Assembly: GCF_900184735.1 (NCBI RefSeq)
Contig: NZ_LT855389.1
Location: forward strand, 41,663 to 105,662
Source: Paucisalibacillus globulus
GTDB lineage: Bacteria; Bacillota; Bacilli; Bacillales; Amphibacillaceae
Direction: 5' to 3'
Length of the DNA: 64,000 nt
In this document: positions 57,782 to 64,000 of the stretch, one piece after another
How positions within the stretch are numbered: position 1 is the first letter of the stretch
Layout of the letters: each line of letters starts with the position of its first letter
Made by a program: the position numbers and the translations under genes
Notes under the pieces: model-generated
Told to the model about the DNA's origin: nothing
Seen by the model: the letters and a program-made list of their open reading frames with translations, nothing else
Database searches by the model: none

Positions 57782-59376
57782 AGAGCTTTTCTCCCTTCTT
57801 TTATCAATTCCTCATAGGCAGGTAATGTTAAGAAGTCAATAAATTCATCATTTTGAACCAAACTTTTGAAAACTTTTGTTGCACTTAATAAAGCATCTTT
57901 ATTCTGTATAGAATTACCTATCTTGTAATGCATTTCTTCCACTTCTTCCGCAATAATCTCCTCAACTAAATCACCCGTCACTGGTCTTCCATCCGTTAAT
58001 ATCCCTTTAGGGCACCTCATCCATTGCCAAACTTGTGCCCGAGAAATCTCTGCAGTGGCAGCATCTTCCATTAGATTGTTAATAGGAACTGCACCTCTAC
58101 CTCTTAACCATGCAGCAAGATATTCGATTGAAACGTTCACATTCGTACGAAGCCCTTCTTCCGTAATATCTCCTACCGGAATCTCTAATAAGTCCTTACT
58201 CGTAATATTATTGTCTAGTTTCTTATCGACTTGATTGCATTTAGGCATACTCCTATCAAAGATTTCTTTAACAAGAGGTACCATGCCGGGATGAGCGACC
58301 CATGTACCGTCATGCCCATCACGAACTTCCCTTTCCTTATCTGCTCGCACTTTGGCAAAAGCAAGCTTATTTGCTGTAACATCATTTTTCACAGGAATTT
58401 GAGCAGCCATTCCACCGATTGCTGGTGCATTTCGTTTGTGGCAAGTTTTAATTGCTAATAAGGAGTATGCTCGCATAAACGGTGATTCCATTGTAATAGA
58501 AGCACGATCTGGTAATACGATATCCTTTTGCTGTTGGAATTTCTTAATAAAACTAAAGATGTAATCCCATCTACCACAATTTAACCCTGAAGAATGTTCC
58601 CTTAATTCATACAGAATTTCCTCCATTTCAAATGCCGCGGTAATGGTCTCAATTAATACAGTTGCTTTAATGGTTCCCTTTGGTATTCCGAGCCATTCTT
58701 GAGCAAATATAAACACATCATTCCAAAGCCTTGCTTCCTGATAATGTTCTATCTTTGGCAAGTAGAAATACGGACCAGTTCCATTCTGGATTAAACTCTT
58801 GGCATTATGATAAAAATATAATCCAAAATCCACCAAACTAGCAGACATCTTCTCTCCATTTACCTCTAAGTTCTTTTCTACTAGATGCCAGCCTCTTGGA
58901 CGTACAATAAGTGTGGCTGTCTTTTTATTTAATTTATAAGCCTTTCCATTCTCTGCTGTAAAATCTATCTCTCTACGGATTGCATCACGAAGATTCAGCT
59001 GTCCATCGATCATGTTTTTCCAGGTTGGGGAGGATGCATCCTCAAAGTCAGCCATAAAGACGTTTGCACCTGAATTCAGCGCATTTATAATCATTTTCCG
59101 ATTAACTGGACCAGTTATTTCTACTCTTCTATCCAATAGGTCTGAAGGTAAAGGGTCAATAGTCCAGTTACTATGACGAATATTAGCTGTTTCGCTTAGA
59201 AAGTCCAATATATGGCCCTCATTTAACTGTTGTTGAAATACCTTCCTATTCTCTAACAATGTTAGCCTAACATGGTTAAAGTGAAGATGAAGTTCCGTAA
59301 GAAATTCTAATGCCCCGTCTGTTAGAATCTCTTGTTGATTTGATACATAGCTAGAACAAATAGCTTTGGTCTTCAT
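57778..59376 (-). CDS. aceB: Malate synthase A
   Basis: 532 residues, the length of the A-type enzyme. It joins glyoxylate and acetyl-CoA to malate. Recognisable blocks are [20 protein letters not shown] (with FEDASSPTW following), [37 protein letters not shown] and [13 protein letters not shown]. Paired with aceA, it lets the cell grow on acetate or on the acetyl-CoA made by fadNAE. Two palindromes lie between its start and the small gene upstream. Confidence 0.96.
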   Translation of the reverse strand: MKTKAICSSYVSNQQEILTDGALEFLTELHLHFNHVRLTLLENRKVFQQQLNEGHILDFLSETANIRHSNWTIDPLPSDLLDRRVEITGPVNRKMIINALNSGANVFMADFEDASSPTWKNMIDGQLNLRDAIRREIDFTAENGKAYKLNKKTATLIVRPRGWHLVEKNLEVNGEKMSASLVDFGLYFYHNAKSLIQNGTGPYFYLPKIEHYQEARLWNDVFIFAQEWLGIPKGTIKATVLIETITAAFEMEEILYELREHSSGLNCGRWDYIFSFIKKFQQQKDIVLPDRASITMESPFMRAYSLLAIKTCHKRNAPAIGGMAAQIPVKNDVTANKLAFAKVRADKEREVRDGHDGTWVAHPGMVPLVKEIFDRSMPKCNQVDKKLDNNITSKDLLEIPVGDITEEGLRTNVNVSIEYLAAWLRGRGAVPINNLMEDAATAEISRAQVWQWMRCPKGILTDGRPVTGDLVEEIIAEEVEEMHYKIGNSIQNKDALLSATKVFKSLVQNDEFIDFLTLPAYEELIKEGRKAL

Positions 59377-59389
59377 ATAAACACCCCTT

Positions 59390-59433
59390 TTGTTATATCA
59401 CAATAAACTTTTTAACACGTTGTTATATAACAA
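59390..59433. promoter_or_regulatory. Pair of 14-bp palindromes upstream of aceB
   Basis: TTGTTATATAACAA (59420-59433) is a perfect palindrome and TTGTTATATCACAA (59390-59403) differs at one position. Their centres are 30 bp apart, about three helical turns. Degenerate copies lie upstream of the next gene at about 59564-59577 and 59595-59608. This layout suggests an operator for an unidentified dimeric regulator. Confidence 0.55.
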
Positions 59434-59448
59434 TATTCCCAAAAAAAA

Positions 59449-59550
59449 TTACTCTTCCTTTTTAGATAAGCAATATTCACATTCAATTGTAAATCCCAGA
59501 TTCTCGACATAATCGCCACATTCTGGGCATCTTTCTGTTTTATTATACAT
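59449..59550 (-). CDS. Small zinc-ribbon-type protein (33 residues)
   Basis: A 33-residue frame with two pairs of cysteines (CPEC at 8-11 and CEYC at 24-27), a CxxC-x12-CxxC zinc-ribbon pattern. The ATG follows AAGGTGGTGGACTCCT with an acceptable ribosome site. It is 72 bp upstream of aceB on the same strand, so it could be the first gene of the aceBA transcript. It recalls YhfH-like small Bacillus proteins but I cannot assign a family firmly. Confidence 0.65.
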   Translation of the reverse strand: MYNKTERCPECGDYVENLGFTIECEYCLSKKEE

Positions 59551-59650
59551 AGGAGTCCACCACCTTTTATATAACAGGTTTACAATATAATAAATTGTTA
59601 TGATACAGACTATGAACTTATTCCAATTATGATACTAATTTTTTCGCATA

Positions 59651-59684
59651 AAAAAATAGTGAGAGAAATTCCCTCACTATTTTT
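59651..59684 (-). terminator. Terminator after uppP
   Basis: Arms AAATAGTGAG and CTCACTATTT; A/T runs on both sides. The end of uppP overlaps at 59688. Confidence 0.8.
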
Positions 59685-59687
59685 CAC

Positions 59688-60521
59688 CTATAAGAAAAAA
59701 ATTACAATAATTAACACTAACACAATGCGATATATTGCAAATGGAGTTAATTTAATTCGATCAATTAGTTTCAAGAAGAACTTTATCGAAATTAACGCAA
59801 AGATAAATGCACTAATAAAACCTAATATAAAGAATGGAATTGCATCAGCCTCAAAGTACTGCCAGTTTTTCAGTAGTGACAAGAAACTTGCCCCTGCCAT
59901 TATCGGTACTGCCATAATGAATGTAAAGTCAGCAGCAGCTCTATGACTCATGCCCACTAAAACCCCACCAGAGATGGTAGCACCAGATCTAGAGAATCCT
60001 GGCCATAGAGAGAAACATTGAATTAATCCAACACTTAGCGCTTGTTTGTAAGTAATTTGATCTACAGATTTTGCTGAAGGGTCTTTTGCAGCATAGCGAT
60101 CAGCAATTATCATTAAGATCGCTCCCAATACTAATCCTATTAATACCGTTTCGGTTGAGAATAAGTATTCATCAATATAATCTTCAAATAACACACCAAA
60201 TACTCCTGCTGGAATTAACCCAACTATCACTTGTGATAATTTTAAACGTTGTTTACTAACAACAGCATTTTTATTCAGAATTCGATTGAGTCCTAATAAA
60301 TCGACAAATCTCTTCCAAAATACAACAACTACAGCCAGAATAGATCCCAATTGAATAACGATTTTAAACGTATTGGCAGGATATTTCCCTAAGGACTCTT
60401 CCGATTTCAGCCACATATCATCAACAAGAATCATATGTCCTGTTGAAGACACAGGAGCAAATTCTGTCAACCCTTCTACCAATCCTAGGATTATTGCCTT
60501 AATCATTTCAATAAATTCCAT
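59688..60521 (-). CDS. uppP: Undecaprenyl-diphosphatase
   Basis: 277 residues, about eight membrane segments, BacA/UppP family. The two active-site motifs are EGLTEFAPVSSTGHMIL (about 16-32) and GFSRSGATISGG (about 176). It recycles undecaprenyl pyrophosphate to the monophosphate lipid carrier for peptidoglycan and teichoic acids, and more copies may give bacitracin tolerance. It follows the DedA gene by 12 bp. Confidence 0.94.
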   Translation of the reverse strand: MEFIEMIKAIILGLVEGLTEFAPVSSTGHMILVDDMWLKSEESLGKYPANTFKIVIQLGSILAVVVVFWKRFVDLLGLNRILNKNAVVSKQRLKLSQVIVGLIPAGVFGVLFEDYIDEYLFSTETVLIGLVLGAILMIIADRYAAKDPSAKSVDQITYKQALSVGLIQCFSLWPGFSRSGATISGGVLVGMSHRAAADFTFIMAVPIMAGASFLSLLKNWQYFEADAIPFFILGFISAFIFALISIKFFLKLIDRIKLTPFAIYRIVLVLIIVIFFL

Positions 60522-60533
60522 GTGTATTCCCCT

Positions 60534-61142
60534 TTATTTTCTAATCCTTTTTCTAACAAACATAATCACAAATATAACAATTGCAACCGCAATAACTGCA
60601 TATGTGATATTAGAGTACATATCCATAAATCCTAAAATACTATCCCAATTTTCACCAAGTGTAACGCCAATCATAATAAGAATGATATTCCAAATCAACG
60701 TTCCAATTAATGTAAAAGTAAGAAAGAGGGTAAAGTTCATATTGGACATCCCAGCTGGAATAGAAATTAAACTTCTTATTAGCGGAATCATCCTACAAAA
60801 TAGTACAGTCCAATAACCGTATTTGTCAAACCAGCTATCCGCCTTATGGATATCCTCTTTTTTTATTCGGATAATATGGCCCCATTTATCAACAATTTTC
60901 TCTAACCGCTCCACATCAATCAGTAAACCAATTCCATAAAGAATGATAGCCCCTAACACCGAACCACTAGTTGCGGTGATAATGACACCTGTGACGGTAA
61001 GTTCAGAATTCGTCGTCATAAATCCACTGAAAGGAAGAACAATCTCGGATGGTATTGGTGGGAAAACATTTTCAAGTGCCATCATAAAAAATATACCCAA
61101 ATATCCAAATTGCTCCATAATATTTGTTACCCATTCATACAT
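60534..61142 (-). CDS. DedA-family (SNARE-associated/VTT) membrane protein
   Basis: 202 residues, about five membrane segments. The DedA signature is FCRMIPLIRSLISIPAGMSNMNF, with the PxxPSE block ENVFPPIPSEIVLPFSG near residue 30. Recent work on the family indicates lipid scrambling, and some DedA members move undecaprenyl phosphate. That role fits the adjacent uppP, but specificity for this copy is inferred from context only. Confidence 0.88.
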   Translation of the reverse strand: MYEWVTNIMEQFGYLGIFFMMALENVFPPIPSEIVLPFSGFMTTNSELTVTGVIITATSGSVLGAIILYGIGLLIDVERLEKIVDKWGHIIRIKKEDIHKADSWFDKYGYWTVLFCRMIPLIRSLISIPAGMSNMNFTLFLTFTLIGTLIWNIILIMIGVTLGENWDSILGFMDMYSNITYAVIAVAIVIFVIMFVRKRIRK

Positions 61143-61362
61143 GTTATACCCTCACTTTAAAATCTAATCATGTTAAATATCTCTATAAACTTGTCCCTAT
61201 AAATATAATCAGAGCCTTATAGAAATATGCCCACTTTACTATATCTAAAAAAGCATGTATTCGTCTATAGTATTAAAGTTAATATATTGTTGGAAGTAAT
61301 TGGACAATTTTCCTTGGTTTTGCAATACACTATTCATCCAATACATTATAGAAAAAATAAAA
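61143..61362. other. AT-rich gap upstream of the DedA gene
   Basis: About 220 bp before the next repeat. I see no gene, riboswitch or strong hairpin in it; a promoter for the DedA-uppP pair is expected but no clear match was found. Confidence 0.5.
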
Positions 61363-61668
61363 GAGGCTGGGACATAACTAAAAGTATAAGTTGAAAACCT
61401 GAACGTAACGCCACATCAGCTCCGGAAATATACGGAGACTCCTGCGGGAGGATAGGCATCGGTGAGACCCCGGAAGAGCTTTAGCTCTGAGGAGGCTCAC
61501 CAGCCGCCCGCGGAAAGCGTAGGGCATCGGTGAGACCCCGGAAGAGCTTTAGCTCTGAGGAGGCTCACCAGCCGCCCGCGGAAAGCGTAGTATATTTCCG
61601 GAGCGGGTCTATGCGCTTTTCATGTTCGTTCGGATTTTAATCAACTAAAACTCTTTTGTCCCAGCCTC
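61363..61668. repeat. Palindromic repeat with GAGGCTGGGACA ends and internal 68-bp duplication
   Basis: A 306-bp element in the same orientation as the 12043 copy and identical to it except for one substitution near position 40 and an 11-bp deletion (TATATTTCCGG) at the end of the first repeat unit. The internal tandem units start at GGCATCGG at 61455 and 61523. The element is flanked by AAAA and TTTTTT, so it may double as a terminator for the oxidoreductase gene next to it. Confidence 0.88.
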
Positions 61669-61681
61669 TTTTTTAAAAAAA

Positions 61682-62662
61682 CTATTCCATGATAACTTCT
61701 GCAAGTAATTCATAAGATTTTTGTCTCTCAGTATATGTAGGTGTATTTGTTAATATCATAAACTCATCCACCTGGTGTAATTGCTGTAACTCACTTAGTA
61801 TCCTTTTTACTTCTGAAGGATTTCCGATAATCATTTTCTGTTTCGCATTTTCGAATTCATCAAGTTGTTCCTTCGTTAGAATACCTTCCATATAATCAGA
61901 AGAGTTACTATATTCCCCCCTACTCCTGCTCCATACAAAGCTTTTCAGTGCTATTTGTTCTGCTTGTTCTGATGTCTCTGCACAAATCACCTGGACTGCC
62001 ATGATAATCTCTTTAGTCTTCTTCGGATATTTTTCATTTAAAATAGATTTATACTTAGAAAGGATAGGCTTTGCATCTACTTCACTCATAAAATGGCCAA
62101 ATGCATAATTCATACCTTTCTCAGCTGCCAACACTGCACTTTTTTCACTGGTTCCTAGTAGCCAAGGTACTGGTAACACGTCTGGAACAGGGGAGGGTTT
62201 TATTGTTGAAAACATATGTCCAGTCTCAAAATCATCATTCAAGAAGTGAAGTAGTTCATCTAACAGTTCAGGCATCCTGCGTACATTCTCTAGAAAATTA
62301 CCAGACAATGCAACCGATGACTCAGCCGACCCACCTGGCGATCTCCCAAGCCCAAGGTCTACCCTATTTGGATACATAGTAGCAAGTAAATTAAACGTTT
62401 CCGCTACCTTAAATGGTTTATAGTGAGGAAGTAAAATAGCACCTGCACCAATTCTAATATTTGTTGTTTGTGCTCCGATCAGTCCTAGCATTACTTCAGG
62501 AGCAGGGCATGCAAGACCATTCAGATCATGGTGCTCTGCGACCCAATACCGATGATACCCTAATTCATCACCAAGTTTAGCTAGACTTATCGTTTCAAAT
62601 AACGCGTCTTGAGCAGTTTGTCCTAATGCTATTGGAACTTGATCTAATATACTTAGTTTCAT
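61682..62662 (-). CDS. LLM-class flavin-dependent oxidoreductase (luciferase-like)
   Basis: 326 residues, TIM-barrel fold of bacterial luciferase relatives. Blocks include YWVAEHHDLNGLACPAPEVM, IRIGAGAILLPHYKPFKVAE and VDLGLGRSPGG, the FMN phosphate site. Members use reduced flavin and oxygen on diverse substrates; none can be named here. It is monocistronic or transcribed with the DUF1836 gene 20 bp upstream. Confidence 0.9.
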   Translation of the reverse strand: MKLSILDQVPIALGQTAQDALFETISLAKLGDELGYHRYWVAEHHDLNGLACPAPEVMLGLIGAQTTNIRIGAGAILLPHYKPFKVAETFNLLATMYPNRVDLGLGRSPGGSAESSVALSGNFLENVRRMPELLDELLHFLNDDFETGHMFSTIKPSPVPDVLPVPWLLGTSEKSAVLAAEKGMNYAFGHFMSEVDAKPILSKYKSILNEKYPKKTKEIIMAVQVICAETSEQAEQIALKSFVWSRSRGEYSNSSDYMEGILTKEQLDEFENAKQKMIIGNPSEVKRILSELQQLHQVDEFMILTNTPTYTERQKSYELLAEVIME

Positions 62663-62682
62663 TTTATTGTGCCTACCTTATT

Positions 62683-63258
62683 TTATTCTTCGGATTGATT
62701 TAAATTATCCACTAGTTTTTCAGCCAACCTTCGATAGAAGTTACTCATGTTAATTAACGATGCGATTAATAAAAATTGCTCCAAATACTCGAAATCGTCA
62801 TCTTCCAACAACGAAATCTCATTAGCAACCTCTTCCGTAGATTCTTCCACATCTACTAGAAACCGTTCAATCTGGTTATTAGATAGTTTTAAATAACTTT
62901 GATAGATCTTTTCAATATCAAAGTCTTCATCTACAATCTTTTGGTTTAACTTTTCCAATGTAACCTTTATATCATTAATTGAAAGTGCTCCTTTTAATTG
63001 ATAGATCATGCTTATCAAAATGAGATGTTTCTTAGAGTATTTTTTATTCTCTATAGGAAAAAACAATTTTCCCTTCGCGTAATTATTAATCATTGTTTTC
63101 GTCAATACTTTATCCTTCTCATTTCGTTTGGATTGCTCGAGTTTATTTTCAAAAATCTGGATGACTTGATCCATGTATAAATCTAAGTCTGGTATTTCAT
63201 CTACTATTAGATGATTATCCAAATGTAAACCTTCTAGTATTTCATCTATATTTTTCAT
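62683..63258 (-). CDS. DUF1836 domain protein, probable DNA-binding regulator
   Basis: 191 residues with a MerR-like N-terminal helix-turn-helix (LTKTMINNYAKGKLFFPIEN and KKYSKKHLILISMIYQLKGA) typical of DUF1836. The C-terminal part is helical and acidic (ISLLEDDDFEYLEQF). Family function is unknown. Its position just upstream of the luciferase-like gene suggests they belong to one transcript. Confidence 0.85.
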   Translation of the reverse strand: MKNIDEILEGLHLDNHLIVDEIPDLDLYMDQVIQIFENKLEQSKRNEKDKVLTKTMINNYAKGKLFFPIENKKYSKKHLILISMIYQLKGALSINDIKVTLEKLNQKIVDEDFDIEKIYQSYLKLSNNQIERFLVDVEESTEEVANEISLLEDDDFEYLEQFLLIASLINMSNFYRRLAEKLVDNLNQSEE

Positions 63259-63385
63259 TATCTAACCTCTATATGTTTTTAATCTATTATACGGTATTTC
63301 CGCTAAAAGTAAACCTTGACTAGATGATGTTATGGGTGTATTGTTATACATAGTTATTAAAACTACATGAGGGAGTGTTGTTAAT

Positions 63386-64000
63386 TTGAGCACTTATATT
63401 AGAGAACCCATTAATGGTTTCACCCACCTTTTTGGTGCATTACTTTCCTTTATTGGACTATTAGCATTAGTCATTAAAGCATCGATGGATTACGGTTCGC
63501 CATTAGTTATCACAGCTGTCATTATTTTTGGGGTAAGTTTAATACTACTTTATTCAGCATCAGCAACGTATCATATGGTAATGGCCAAAGACCACGTGAT
63601 CGCCTTTTTAAGAAAGATTGACCACTCCATGATTTTTGTCTTAATTGCCGGGACTTATACTCCCATTTGCTTAATTAGCCTTGGTGGGACTACAGGTTGG
63701 ACACTCTTTTTTGTTATTAATGGACTAGCATTGCTTGGTGTATTATATAAACTAATCTGGTTTAAAGCTCCTCGTTGGTTATCCACAGCTCTTTATGTTA
63801 TTTTGGGTTGGATTATTATATTTTTTAGTCCTGCCTTATTAAAGGTAATTTCATCAACAGGAATGGTTTTATTGCTTCTTGGTGGTATTTCCTATACAGT
63901 CGGGGCATTAATATACTGGTTGAAACCGAAGTTTTTAGAATTTAAGCATATGGGCTTTCATGAGATATTTCATATTTTTATTTTAGTAGGAAGTTTGTTC
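63386..64000 (+). CDS. Hemolysin III / YqfA-family membrane protein (3' end outside window)
   Basis: At least 205 residues, starting at a TTG with GGGAG about ten nt before it; no in-frame ATG or GTG lies near. The family pattern is clear: EPINGFTHLFGALLSFIGLLALV, then SATYHMV with its conserved His, FLRKIDHSMIFVLIAGTYTP, and FHEIFHIFILVGS near the window end. These proteins have seven membrane segments related to the PAQR family with a metal site (two His and Asp). Little of the C-terminus is missing. Confidence 0.87.
   Translation, partial: MSTYIREPINGFTHLFGALLSFIGLLALVIKASMDYGSPLVITAVIIFGVSLILLYSASATYHMVMAKDHVIAFLRKIDHSMIFVLIAGTYTPICLISLGGTTGWTLFFVINGLALLGVLYKLIWFKAPRWLSTALYVILGWIIIFFSPALLKVISSTGMVLLLLGGISYTVGALIYWLKPKFLEFKHMGFHEIFHIFILVGSLF

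Noticed and set aside
59690-60520. Plus-strand frames across uppP, DedA, fad and suf genes
   Set aside because: They are shadows in alternative frames of well-recognised genes on the other strand.

Overview
The window comes from a low-GC, spore-forming member of the Bacillaceae, most like the halotolerant Oceanobacillus/Ornithinibacillus/Virgibacillus group. The evidence is Bacillus-type RBSs (AGGAGG), sporulation genes (yutH, yutC, lytH, yunB) and gene order. From about 0.7 to 41.3 kb the order is largely collinear with the yui-yum-yut-yun-suf-met-yus-fad stretch of the B. subtilis chromosome. I name orthologues from memory of that map; the species itself cannot be fixed from the sequence alone.

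Layout. (1) 0-0.6 kb: tail of an IS256-type transposase, then a structured non-coding stretch and a 42-bp tandem repeat. (2) 0.7-13.5 kb: yuiD, yuiC, yuiB, NADH dehydrogenase yumB, ferredoxin-NADP reductase yumC, the Fe-S carriers yutM and yutI, dapF, yuzD, yutH, yutG, yutF, yutE, a small DUF3905-like gene, yutD, yutC and lytH. (3) 13.5-17.3 kb: an NSS amino-acid transporter with a 33-residue MetS-type partner, and an NhaC-family transporter under a lysine riboswitch (a likely lysine transporter). (4) 17.3-22.6 kb: yunB, an HD-GYP protein, yunC, yunD, yunE. (5) 22.7-27.9 kb: sufCDSUB. (6) 28.5-31.4 kb: metNPQ under a SAM-I riboswitch. (7) 31.4-41.3 kb: yusE, yusF, gcvH, yusI, an accessory trio (VanZ, GNAT, APH-like), then fadNAE with a FadR box. 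(8) 41.6-45.6 kb: a Zur-controlled zinc operon znuA-znuC-znuB-zur running into a fluoride-channel pair, one of which is broken by a repeat. (9) 45.6-46.4 kb: a guanidine-I riboswitch with two SMR guanidinium exporters. (10) 46.4-51 kb: a MoxR ATPase, a DUF58 protein and two paralogous membrane proteins. (11) 51-64 kb: CNNM/CorC protein with a structured leader, YitT-like protein, BCCT transporter, CwlO-type hydrolase, glyoxylate shunt aceBA, uppP, a DedA protein, a luciferase-like oxidoreductase, a DUF1836 regulator and the start of a hemolysin-III-like gene.

The most distinctive non-genic feature is a family of GC-rich palindromic repeats (seven copies). They have two kinds of ends: AAACTGTGCGG...CCGCACAGTTT for ~480-540 bp two-hairpin composites, and GAGGCTGGGACA...TGTCCCAGCCTC for ~240-320 bp single-hairpin units. 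No transposase for them lies in the window. One copy interrupts crcB, one encodes the C-terminal residues of YutC, and one sits inside the fad operon.

Regulatory RNA is well represented: lysine, SAM-I and guanidine-I riboswitches are clear. Two further leaders, upstream of the NSS transporter and of the CNNM protein, contain strong hairpins that I cannot assign to a known class. No tRNA, rRNA, CRISPR array or prophage was seen.
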